Assembly: GCA_932521025.1 (NCBI GenBank)
Contig: OW051473.1
Coordinates: 11,532,001 to 11,596,000 of the forward strand
Length of the DNA: 64,000 nucleotides
Direction of reading: 5' to 3'
Origin: Oscheius onirici
Taxonomy: Eukaryota; Nematoda; Chromadorea; Rhabditida; Rhabditidae
Below, in pieces: positions 47,037 to 57,949 of the stretch (its first letter is position 1; each line of letters opens with the position of its first letter). The position numbers and the translations under genes are program-made. Under the pieces are notes generated by a model that was given only the letters and a program-made list of their open reading frames with translations, was not told the origin of the DNA and ran no database searches.

Positions 47037-47637
47037 CTTCTGAAATGTCTCTTCGCACTGAACGCTGCCGTCCAGTTCATGATGCTCAAGGGCTATTTGG
47101 GAGTCAACACCTACATGTGGGGCTGGGACACGACTCTGAACTTGGTCAGAGGCATTGACTGGAGAGGAGACTGGCCACTTCCCCAGAGTCGCTCTCCGCG
47201 ACTTCTCCATCCGCGAGCTCGGAAATGTGCACAGCCACACAGTTCAGTGCGTGCACTTGATCAACATGTTCAACGAAAAGGTGAGTTGCTACTGATCCGA
47301 CCTTCTTATAGTCTACTTTTTAGATTTTCCTGGCTCTCTGGTACTGGTTGGGAGTGGTCTTCCTCATCAGCTTCGCTTCCCTGGTTCAGCGGACCGTGAG
47401 TTTTACAGATTTGTCTTCCTAGATAGTGACCTAAGCCATACGTGACGGGACCCTATCTGCACGTTTTGTCTTTCAAACTTACTCTACTCCATCCTCTCCA
47501 GATCTTCGAGCAATAGTGGAGACATGGTCATCTGCACTCTCTTGAAGACGCTCTGGGACGACCATGTCGAGAGCAGGGCCGAAGGCCCAGCCCCCGAGCC
47601 TCTCATCCTGAACAACATCGCCGATGAAGCCATGTAA
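47037..47637 (+). pseudogene. Innexin remnant (C-terminal half), copy A
   Basis: Gap-junction protein fragment. The exon at 47037-47280 reads the innexin extracellular-loop region (FMMLKGYLGVNTYMWGW). After a one-base frame change near 47161-47180 it continues [18 protein letters not shown] and [14 protein letters not shown], a hallmark innexin block. The next exon (47334-47395) is TM4 (IFLALWYWLGVVFLISFAS). The last exon (from 47502) gives NSGDMVICTLLKTLWDDH and ends at TAA 47635-47637. The usual segment between TM4 and this end is missing, and no N-terminal half was found. With the frameshift, this indicates a decayed copy rather than a working gene; a sequencing indel could explain only the frameshift. 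Confidence 0.65.
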
Positions 47638-48695
47638 TTAGTTTTCGATTCGTTCGGTTATCTAACGTCTGTATTCTCGATTCTTCACGAGGTCTAATAT
47701 TTCACTTTGCTCAAGTTTAAATGAATGTAAACCAGAAATGTAGCTTTCGCAGTCGCGAACAACGCCTTCTTGATCTAGGGAAATGTCAAGTTTGGGGAGG
47801 AACTGTTACCACTTGACTCTCTCTCTCTTTCTTTTTCTTCTCGTACTCGTCGGTTGAAGGAGAATATATTATGAATGCTCATGTTTTATGACGTCTAGGC
47901 GAGCAGGACTGTCTCATTATCCCCTTCCGATCTACCTTTATCAGACAGTCCCATTCCGACAGAATTCCTTTGAGCTACCCTCGCTCACGCTTTGTCTGTA
48001 TCGATCTTTCCGTCCACCTCTCTGCTGGCCTCTGATCTATTTTATGCTCTTACGGCTGGGTTTGGCGTGAATGATGCGGATTCAAATAGACAGTAGACAG
48101 ATTTGATCTTCTTGTTTTCGACTACCTTCTGGCATTTCGCAAGGGTTGACAAACATCATCACTCTCTCTCTCTCATTATCTATTCGTTTCCGATTTGTCT
48201 TTCTCCCCTGAATCATATCAACAGTTTCTGTTCGTCTCACTCTCCGTCCATTGATTTTTCTCTCCTGTTACTCTGCAAGTGATCTGTTTGTCTCCTGTTG
48301 CAAACTGCAGAGCCGTTCTTCCTCTCTGTCGAACACCTGCTACATGTCGCTCTCCGTCTTACAGTATCCTGCATTTCAACGTATACTTTCATCCCTACAG
48401 CACGAAATCAGATCGAAACATGTCTTTCTCCACACTCGCGTCATCTGGCAGTCTTATGATACAATCGTCAGGGAGTAGACGAGCAGGACAGTCTGATTAT
48501 TCCTGACCCTCTACCCTTTCCTACCAACAGTCTCTTTTCTTGCCACTCTCCACAATGAGCTAGTCTGTATAACTCTAGATCCCCAAAAATTTTCCCAGTG
48601 ATGCTGACATTTTTCATCCATTCGTAAACGCAGATTAAGTGTGATCCTGACTCATATTCCGTCCCTCCGACCAAACAGTCACATCCCGCTTGCAG
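47638..48695. other. Intergenic between innexin copies A and B
   Basis: No exon. A block near 47897 (GCGAGCAGGACTGTCTCATTA) recurs near 48479 (ACGAGCAGGACAGTCTGATTA) with similar following text, so part of the spacer is duplicated. CT-rich tracts occur at 47815-47840 and 48160-48180. Confidence 0.4.
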
Positions 48696-50260
48696 ATGTT
48701 CTTCATCGACGCGTTTAGGAGGGGCTTGAAGCCCCAATTCGACGACGATGCCATCGATCGGCTCAACTACTACAACACGCCGATGCTCATCATCATCTTC
48801 TCTTTGACCCTGTCGGCCAAATAGTGAGTTCTTTCGTTAGTTTTGCCAAGGGCCGGCAATTGATTGACACGACAATCAGAATATCTGTTGACATGACAAG
48901 AGAGGCTACAGCGAGGGAACGCAACCTCTTTCAGATATGTCGGTCAGCCGATCCAGTGCTGGATACCTGCTCAGTTCACCGGAGCTTGGGAGCAGTACTC
49001 GGAGAACTACTGCTTCATCCAGAACACGTACTTTGTCAAGCCGGAGGATCACATTCCGAGCGCATTCGACCAGCCAGGACATTGGATATTATCAGGTACA
49101 GAAGATCAGCTAGGTATAATCGAGTCACTTTCAGTGGGTTCCATTTATTCTCGGTCTCCAAGCCGTCCTCTTCTACCTTCCTCAGCTTGTTTGGAGATTG
49201 TTTAACTGGCAAAGTGGTCAGTCCTTCCACAAAACACTTTCTATCCCTTTTCTACAGGAAAGAAAACTGAAGACGATGTGTGAGTTCTGTGGCTATCGAG
49301 CACAGTCCGATCCTCATTACCACTGCCTCCTCTGTTCCAGCTACGGCTTGAAAACGAGAGAACAAAGGCCGGGAACAACTAAGAATTTTCAGCAAGTCTA
49401 GCGTCCTTCAGTCATCGAGGAGCTTACCTTACCACCCTCTACTTAGCCGTCAAGTCCTTGTACCTTGTCCAGGTATTCCTCCAGTTCATCATCCTAAACA
49501 AGTCAGTTGAAGTCTAGTGAAAATTAACCAAAAGCTCAGCTTTTTGTCGACCTCGTCTTTCTTTTGGGGCTATGGTGTCCTCAGAGATCTCTTCGCCGGA
49601 CGAGAATGGGAGGAGAGTGGTCATTTCCCCCGGTAAGTTTGACCAAAAAGAAGAAGATAAACAGAGAGAGTCAGAGAGACCGAGGAATTGACAAAGAAAG
49701 ACAGAGACAGAAAGACAGAGAAACAGAGAAACAAAGATGAACTGTTTCAAACCGACTATTTTAGAGCCACCATGTGCGACTTTGAGGTCCGTGAGCTTGG
49801 CAACAAGCACCGTCACACGCTTCAATGTGTCCTGATGATTAACATGTTCAACGATAAGTTCTACCTCTTCCTATGGTGGTGGCTTCTGGGTGTTTTTGTC
49901 GCCACCCTCCTCAATTTCGCCTTCTGGATCCGTCATATGTGTATTGAGAATAGTCGGATGCGCTTCATTTCCACCTATCTCCGCGTCCACAACTTCATCA
50001 AGGAGGACGACTACTCCAGTAAGTATACAGTTACTTCTCATCTAGAACCTTTTTTAAGGTGTCCGCGCACGAGACCGCTTCGTGTCTCACTGTCTTGGAC
50101 ACGACGGAGTTCTCGTGACCCATCTCATCGCCAAGAATTCGGGAGACTCTCCGAACTGTGGACTATGTTCCTCAAGGAAGAGAAGGAGAAAAGCAAGGAC
50201 CCTCGGGCCGCTGACTCTGCCAACGAGAACGGATCCCTCGAGAAGGCTATTCTCCCCTAG
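48696..50260 (+). pseudogene. Innexin pseudogene, copy B (near full length)
   Basis: Starts MFFIDAFRRGLKPQFDDDAI and has the innexin first helix, then [110 protein letters not shown], a fourth helix, and a tail ending GSLEKAILP. Three lesions are visible. The split codon at the 48823/48935 junction reads TAA where the family has Gln (SAKQYVG). One frame change lies near 49063-49080, just before GYYQW. Another lies near 50141-50155, after AKNSGD. The cytoplasmic-loop exon around 49260-49400 also lacks a clean joined frame. Together these favour a pseudogene over isolated sequencing errors. Confidence 0.7.
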
Positions 50261-50944
50261 ATCTTCACTACTTTTGATCTTCACAAAGCTATTGTTGTTT
50301 CTCCGTAAAACTAATAAATTCTGTGGTGTAAAATTCTTTCGTTTACAACTGATATGTTTCCTGCCTACAGCCTGACTTCAATGCAATTGAACATGACTGT
50401 CTATAGGAAGGGTGAAGTTAGCCTGTCAGAAGAGACTGTAGAACTGTAACTGAAAACGACTCTAATGTTTTTACTCGCTCAGCTGACTGTGCTTTCAATC
50501 CCCGACGGTGGATTCTTGTCAACATCTTTCGGACCTCTTATTCGTCTCTTCCTCCGAGATTCCATTCTCACCTTTTGCACGTTTCACCGGATTGTATCGA
50601 AATGACTACGTAGTTTTTTATCTCCGGATAAAGGTCGTGTTGTCTATCCTAGCTGTCGCTGACAAATTTGTTTAGCATCTTCAGCCCAGTTGTCGCTTGT
50701 ATGGACCACTGAGGTCGTCTGAATAGCTGATCAAAGCATATTTTTGCAGAGAGTTCCAGAAACCTCTTCCCCAGTCAGTTTCTGGGCGGAGTCAATGTCC
50801 TACTCCTACGCGCTCAGTATATAAGCCGGCCCGTTTCGAGCAGTCTCAAAGAGATCCAACCTGCTCTCTACCTTAAGAACACCCATCCAATCATTCATCT
50901 TGGCTTGTCCCTTGTTCCTTCAAAGTCTCACAATCAGCTTGCAG

Positions 50945-51266
50945 ATGATTCTCATCCAGTTCTCTCCAATCCGCTTCTTTCGGAAGAGCTTCATGTCCAG
51001 CGACGATGACGACTATATCGACCGTCTGAACAACTTCTACAGCCCGCTTTTCATGATGACGCTCTGCCTGATCTTCATAGCCACAATGTGAGTTTTTTAC
51101 GGGAATAGGCCTCCCTATTCAGAGTTTGTTATGTAGATAATTCTGCCAAACTTTCAAAAAAAAACTGATTCAGGTTGTTTGGTCATCCAATCTATTGCTT
51201 GACGTCTTCGTTCTTCGGATGGTCCGTTGAGGAGTATATCCACGACTACTGCAACTACGTTCGGCA
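50945..51266 (+). pseudogene. Innexin fragment, copy C, cut by a retroelement
   Basis: Starts MILIQFSPIRFFRKSFMSSD, then DDDYIDRLNNFYSPLFMMTL as the first helix. After an 86-bp intron it reads LFGHPIYCLTSSFFGWSVEE and YIHDYCNYV, corresponding to the first extracellular loop of innexins. The match then stops and RTE-type sequence begins. No later innexin exon is found after the element, so this copy is truncated. The family's Gln-Tyr-Val-Gly is changed to Met-Leu-Phe-Gly here. Confidence 0.7.
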
Positions 51267-51269
51267 AAT

Positions 51270-53888
51270 TCGAGCACGTTTAATACTACCACGAGTTGAC
51301 CTTCCAGATTTAGCGTTTGTATTCAAGCAGGAGTTTCTGCTGCGTCTCTCTGCTGTGCTGTTGGAATTTAATTTCCTCTGCCAGTAGCTCTACCGAGGCA
51401 AGGCGGCAGACTCTTCCGTCGTCCGTAGCTTAGGCAACCCTTCGACGTATCGCCTACTTATGCTGACATTTCGTCTTGGAAATCTCAACTGCCGGTCCAT
51501 TCGCTCTACGAACAGATTAGCAGAACTTGAAGCAGCCTTTGAAGAAATCCAGCACGATGTCTGTGGCTTAACGGAAGTCAACCGAAACGGGACAGAATCT
51601 CTGCAACTACAGCAATCTGATCATCATCTACTCTTCCATGGAAAGACTGGTTTTCTCGTAAACCCTCAATGGTCACCAATTGCCTCCTTCGATCCCATTT
51701 CGGAAAGGGTGTCCTACCTCGACATTGTGCACAATCATTTCTACCTGCGTCTGGTCTACTCGCCGACATCAGCGTACTGTGATGATGATTACGAAGAATG
51801 CTTAGATGCTGTTGTTCGAGCCCTACGATCCCCTCTACATCAACGCGTAAGACATTTGAAAGTACACAAGATAGTCCTCGGCGACATGAATGCCAAAGTT
51901 GGAAGTCGAGACGAAGGAGAGACATTCACTGGACCATTTGAACTAGGAGACCGAAATGATAGAGGACAACTGCTAGTAGATTTCTCATGAACAGCAGCTC
52001 TATTGTCTCAACACAATGTTTCACAAGAGGGCAAGCCGTAAATGGACGTGGATGTCTCCGAATATGGAGACAAGAAACTGCATCGACTACTTCCTGTCCC
52101 ACAACAAGTCCATATGCAAAGATGTCGAGGTTCTGTCTACTTTTTCATATGCTTCTGATCACCGTCTTATAATGGCTAAACTGCAATTTACCGGAAGAAG
52201 ATCACATAGACGTGCCAAGAAGAGGACAAAGCTAGACAAACAGTTTTTTTTTCCTACGCTATGGAGCAGATGTCAGTCGGACGAGATCTAGCAAGGTACG
52301 ACGTTCTGCAAAAGTCGATCATGTTCGCGGCAGAAGTGGCTTCAGTCCCACAACAGAGGCAGAATTTCTTATCCTTACGAACAAAGGACTTGCATCAGAA
52401 GAGACAAGGATTGCAGACACGTCCGAACACCAGAAGGAACAGAGTTGAGTTCACCATAGTGAACAAAGCTCTACGAGAATCGATCAAAGAGGATCTTCGC
52501 TCGAAACACTTCCAACAATTTCAGGAAGCAGTGGCTCTGGGAAGAAGCATGAAAAAGGCCTTTATTTCCAACAAAGTGACCAAGACGCGCCTAACGCAGC
52601 TGACTGATCCACGAGGCACACTGTGCTCTTCTTCCCCTCAAGTTCGTGAAGACATTCGTAGTTTCTACAACGACCTGTAGATGGCCCGAAATCCACGACA
52701 ACTGCCACAGATGGACATTGACGACGAGGTTCCTTTCATTATGCCAGAAGAAGTAAAGAAGAAACTTTAGCAGAATCCACGGTCCAGCTATTGTTCAAGA
52801 AGGGAAATCCATTGGAGACGAAAAACTACCGGCCGATTGCTCTCATGTCGTCAATATACAAAGTTTTGACGTCGATCATTGGCGACAGAATGTTGAAGAC
52901 CCTTGAAGCAAATCAAACGCCAGATCAGGCAGGTTTCCGGAAGGGATTTTCTACCTCACACCACATCCTGGTAATCAAGGAGCTGATTCAAAGATGTGAG
53001 GAATACGATATGCCTCTCTTTCTCACAATTATAGACTATCAAAAGGCTTTTGATATGCTTGAACACTCAACCGTATGGATGCCCCTCTACACTCAAGGAG
53101 TTCCGGCAAAAATTATTCGCCTGCTTCACAACATCTACGCGAGTGCAAATGTCAGCATTAAAGAAGTTGGAGAAACTGTTGAATTGGACGTGCAGCGAGG
53201 AGTGAGGCAAGGCGACACCATTTCACCCGCCACAATGGAAACAGCATTCAGAAATTTGGATTGGAATGAGAGAGGAATCAACATCTATGGACATATCGAA
53301 TCTTCGTTTCGCGGATGACGTGGTTCTGGTGTCAACGTCAGCTGCAGCATCTGAGAGAATGCTTCAAGAATTGTCCGAGGCCAGCAAAGAAGCAAGTTTG
53401 AAACTGAACATGGACAAGACGTTTGTAATGACAAATAGAAACCCGACTGCAATCAGAGTGGAAGGAGTGCGAATACAGTACAAAACGGAAGCCATTTACC
53501 TCGGCCATCGAGTATCTTTTGACAGGAATCATGCTCTCGAAATCTCAAGGCGAATCCGAGCTGCCTGGCTATGTTTCAACAAGTTCCATCCACTCCTAAT
53601 CAGTAGGACCGTCTCCATCCGACACAAAAGGAAATTTTTTACTTCCTGTATCGAACCTGCCTTACTGTATGCGAGCGAGACCTGGATACTCCGAGAAAGA
53701 GATAGTACAAGGCTGGTAGTCGCTCAAAGGAAGATGCTAAAAGGAAATGGGATTTTGCGAGGAAAGTAGCCCATAGCGATACATGGACAAGGATGAGATT
53801 GGCGCGAGACGAACAAGCCCAATGGAATAGGCATAAACTACGACACGTGATCGCGCTAATCGTAATAAATTGAAATTGAAATTTAAGT
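51270..53888 (+). mobile_element. Degenerate near-full-length RTE-like non-LTR retrotransposon
   Basis: The same family as the element at 5964-7160. An endonuclease part (FRLGNLNCRSIRSTN, CGLTEVNRN, IVLGDMNAKVGSRDEGE, then SDHRLIM in another frame) is followed by reverse transcriptase pieces. These share PDQAGFRKGFSTSHHIL, QRGVRQGDTISP, LRFADDVVLVS and SIRHKRKFFTSCIEPALLYA with the other copy. The frame is broken by a stop at 51988-51990, several frame changes and internal deletions, including one just after 53740 that joins to the CGACACGTGA 3' end. The tail is TGAAATT repeats. It is inserted in or beside innexin copy C. A clear target duplication was not found. Confidence 0.85.
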
Positions 53889-54416
53889 AGGAAATAACAC
53901 GAATTTGAGGTTCAAATTGGATGTCACCACACGAAAGAGTCAGTCTCCATGTATATGGGCCCGCCTCAGACATGGCATCTTCTGTGACCCCTCCCCCCCC
54001 ATTGTGTTGTTTATTAACATTTGTAGTATTTGATGGGAACCCCTTTGCAGAGCATCGGCAAGCTCGGAAATGCTTTGGTTTTGGTGAAATCTTGCCGCGA
54101 ACTACATTTTTAGCCTGATGTACAAGAAACTCGGATCATTTTCACTGTGATCCAATCTTCTGAGATTCAGGGGCCTGAAAAGTTCCAGATCTCCTCATAT
54201 TAGCTGAACAGCAGCAAACCGGAAAATGCAAGAGAATGCAATAAGATATTATAAAAACAAGTTCCAAAATTTAGGACCGGGGCCTAAAGTTACTTTCCCA
54301 CTCTTTATATTCTCACCCCAACTGCCGAGTTCAAACTTGCTCCAAGTTTTCGCTCTCTATAAGCGAACACGACAGAACTTTTCCGTAACGAATTTTCAGG
54401 CCTCTTCGGGAAAAAT

Positions 54417-55165
54417 GTGAAAAGTCTGGGAAGTACGGCAGTTGACAAGCCTTCGACTGTGCTCTATTTCGAAAACTTGAAAGAAGGCGAAACTTACTCG
54501 ATTTCTTCTGTTCGTGATCTAATCAACATCAAGACAGCTCTTGCCCTTGAAAACAGTAACAATCCACAAGCCAGCTACATTCTAAACAACATTTTCCTCT
54601 ATCAGGACACCAGTTTGCATACAAACATTATCGGAACGTACTTTTTTAGCACATCTTCAATTTAATACATAGTTTAGAATGCTGACCGTGTTCAGTCAGC
54701 AGAGTTTCACAACACCTACTGCGACGCTTGCAATCTACGTCACAAAGCCGGTTTCTTTGAAAGGTGCAATTCTTATATCTGACCTCTCAAGTAATTTACT
54801 CAATTTTCAGTTTTGATGGAACTTTTTTCAGATCTTGATCTAACTAACCAACACACGCCGCCTACGTTCCTCTTTATGCAACTGACCACACGGATGTTCA
54901 ATCCATCGTAGGAGACAACACTTACAACGGAGCTTTGACGGTGATTGGTGAAAAAGACGGATCGACTCCCATACAAGTTAGACAACTGACAGCTTACGGC
55001 TAATCAAACCGGGATCCTTTCTCATATGTTGCCGGTGGACCTATCCTCTTGGACTCTCTTAAAACAAAGCTGAATGCAAGGAAACTTCCTGTAACACTCT
55101 CAGGCAATGTTAACACAATTTACATTGCGAATGGATGGGGAACAGTCACGTACACCATTGCCTAA
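54417..55165 (+). pseudogene. Unrecognised protein with an in-frame stop
   Basis: Exons read MKSLGSTAVDKPSTVLYF, LKEGETYSISSVRDL and ASYILNNIFLYQDTS. After an intron at about 54639 they read MLTVFSQQSFTTPTATLAIY. A later exon has TDHTDVQSIVGDNTYNGAL and TPIQVRQLTAYG, then TAA at 55001-55003. The same frame stays open for another 50 codons (DPFSYVAGGPILLDSL, KLPVTLSGNVNTIYIANGWG, TVTYTIA) to a second TAA. The continuous frame across the TAA suggests a recent nonsense mutation. The beta-rich, short-strand text loosely recalls nematode CUB-like secreted domains, but I cannot assign it. Confidence 0.5.
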
Positions 55166-55169
55166 AAGT

Positions 55170-57949
55170 AGATTTGGAGTAAAACATATTGTTAAACGAA
55201 ATGTTTATTCTTGTCAGGAGAGCTGTAACTTGGTTTTGGAGGTGTTAAACTGAAACAAAATTCATGGGTGGGTCTCGATAATAATTTTTGATAGAAAAAA
55301 TTTTATTTCGTTAAAATTCAATTTTTGGCTTGGAATGTCAGCTTTTAGGCCGATTTTCGCCTATTTCGCGTACTATTTCGCTGTTTTCAAGATGAAGAAG
55401 AGGTTTCTATACTTCGCAATGTTCTGCAAAGCTCTTTTGCCCTTTTCTGTACCCTTTCTTTTGTAGCATCAGGTAACGTACAAGTTCTGTGAAAAAAACC
55501 CTCTGGCTACTAGTCATATAAACACACTGTTAGTCGATAGGGCCTGGTAGTCATGACTGCATGGATTCTGTTTTGTTCTCTTCTTTGATTTAAAAAACAG
55601 TGACTGTTCTTTCTAACGATCTCTCTTTATAATCTGCTCGTTTGTTTCTGGCGACCGTAAACTACATCACGTAACAAACGTCGTTGAGGGTTCTTAGAGA
55701 AGTATTTGTCCAAGGAGAAAGAGAGTCTGACAATCTAGGTTCCCCCAACGGAATGTTCTTCACTCAGTCTATGACTTCCTAAGTTAAACAAGTAACTCTG
55801 CTCAACCGTTTTTACTAGGGATGTTTACAAGTAATAAAAAGGTTCGTTCCTAATTCCACAGTAACTATCAGTACTTGAACCGATGGATAGACAGTCTAAT
55901 GAGAGAGCAAGGAGGTTTAACTATTTTTCTACCGGTGTTTAATTCTAATCGGAGAAAAGAACATTCACAATATTATAGATCAGAGCAGAAAACCCACCAA
56001 AGTGTAGATAGACATGAGTATCAGTTCACTATAGAGAAACCAGAACCCATCGACTAACAGTGAGGGCTCAGTCAAATCAGATGACTCAGCTTTGATTCTC
56101 TCAGAATTGTACTCTATCTAGTAATAAAACTGAAAGGATACACTATAATCTCTGTGAGAAGCATCTTGGAAACCATTTAGTATAGGGTTCATTGCAGCGC
56201 TCAGACCTTGTTTTCACGACGGAGCCTCGGTTGGGCAGAGTGGTGATGTACTACAAAGTTGTTGCTTTTGATCTCCTCTACAGCTTAGAAAACTATTGCC
56301 AAGCTCAAAAACATCTTCTTCTTCTTGGAAACATCGAAATAGAGCGATATATAGGTGAAAAGCGGCCAAAAATAGAAAATTTTGACCAAAAATTGAATTT
56401 TAGCGAATCGAAAGTTTTTTCCTATTGAAAATAATTATTCTAACTTATATTCATTGAAAGTAATTGATTCCCGACGATTTGGGGACGATTTGCCGTTGAA
56501 AAATACGAGGATCGCGTTAGGGTCCTCCCATGGTCCCGTTAGGCCACCCCCACTCCGCGAGGTGGGGGGTGGGGGCTAATGTCCCCCAGCCAAAATTCAT
56601 TAGGAACTTAATTTTAGGTTTTCGCGAACTGAAGCTATTTTGAGCACTTCAATTTTCTTCTTACACTAGTTTGGTCGCATGAAATTTTGGCATGCGCGAT
56701 GAAAAGTCCATGATGGGGGTGTCGTGGGTAAAGAAATTATATTCAGTCCTTATGCTAGAAAACGATACGCAATATCTTTTAATAATACTTTATGGATAGC
56801 ACAGCAGGTTTGTAGTGAACGTAGTGAACAAAGAACGAAAAAATATTTCTTGATCCATGATAGTGGGCTAATGGACTTTTCATTTTTCTTTTCATTTTCA
56901 TTGTACAGACTTTTCATTGTGCATGCCAAAGTTTCATGCGACCGAAACTGGGATAAGAAAAAACTTTTCAACCTAATGATGTTCTAAAATCTGATAGCTC
57001 TTGACAATCTCTTTCCAATGCCGTTGGAAAATTGAAGCTAACTTTAAAGATCACGGAGATATGCGACTTTTAAAATGACGAATTTCGCCAAAAGGGACAA
57101 GATGGAGGGGGACGTAAATTTTTTAACAACGAAACCATGTAAGTTGATACTGTGCAGGGGCATTGGGTATAAAATATTGTTTGACGGCATGATATAGACA
57201 GCCCTGGGTATTGCCGTTTAAAACAGTTATAGGCGAAAGCACAAAAAATTTCAAATTTCAATTAGTAAATCGGCCTGTAAAACCACATAGGTAAGTAAAA
57301 AGAGTCACTTGATATTCTGGTGTAAAACCGGCCTTTTGCAGGGCTAACTTGGGCCAGAACATCAGGCTTAAACGATCTATCTAGGCGACGCTAGACCCGA
57401 ATAGTAATTAATTAGTACCCACCCCTGTATGTAGCTGCAAAGTCATTCTGTCAATAGTCACACCTGCTTAAGAAGCTGCACAAAGCTGCTGAGAACAAAT
57501 TCCAAAACTTTTCAAGAATTTCCCCTTTATACAGGGTTGGTAGCAGGACATTCCCACCTCTATATACCACTTCAAAAGAAACCAAAATGTGGATGCTCAA
57601 AACAAGTTTCCCTATTTTAAAGATCCTTGTTTTTGTCGCCTGCAATTTGGTCGATAAGTTTTTTACTGCAGTCCCACCGGTCCTGCATATTTTTTCCTTT
57701 ACAGCCGATCCTAATGGTTTGCCTCTGTTTACTTCTCCATCCTAAACTCAACGAACTCGCGAGTTTAACGAACCAAAACGTGATTTCGGTAATTTATTTA
57801 CAATTCTGGAATACATATGACAACCCGCGTTCTACAACGCTATCAGTTCCTAATCAGATCGGCTCACTGGGAACATTAAGTACATGAAGTGGTTACAAGG
57901 GCCGAGAGAACCCGTCAGCTATACCATTTTGTAGAGTGGGCTAGATCGT
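55170..57949. other. Intergenic, AT-rich, with a dispersed repeat
   Basis: No gene could be supported. The portion 56640-57420 is repeat-like; its right end matches 3380-3690 in inverted orientation. The 56724-56987 frame (MGKEIIFSPYARKRYA) has no motif. Confidence 0.35.
57100..57420 (-). repeat. Dispersed repeat copy, inverted relative to 3380-3690
   Basis: The reverse complement shares the ordered blocks TAGCGTCGC-TAGATAGATCGTTTA, GGTTTTACAGGCCGATTTAC with TAATTGAAATTT, and a weaker ACATGGTTTCGTTGTT...AAAATTTACGTCC block with the 3.4-kb copy. Similar sequence may extend left to about 56640. Confidence 0.5.

Noticed and set aside
49263-49400. Zinc-finger-like reading (MCEFCGYRAQSDPHYHCLLC) between innexin exons
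   Set aside because: It lies where the innexin cytoplasmic loop and introns should be, starts right at a GTGAGT donor, and ends quickly; most likely chance in pseudogene sequence.
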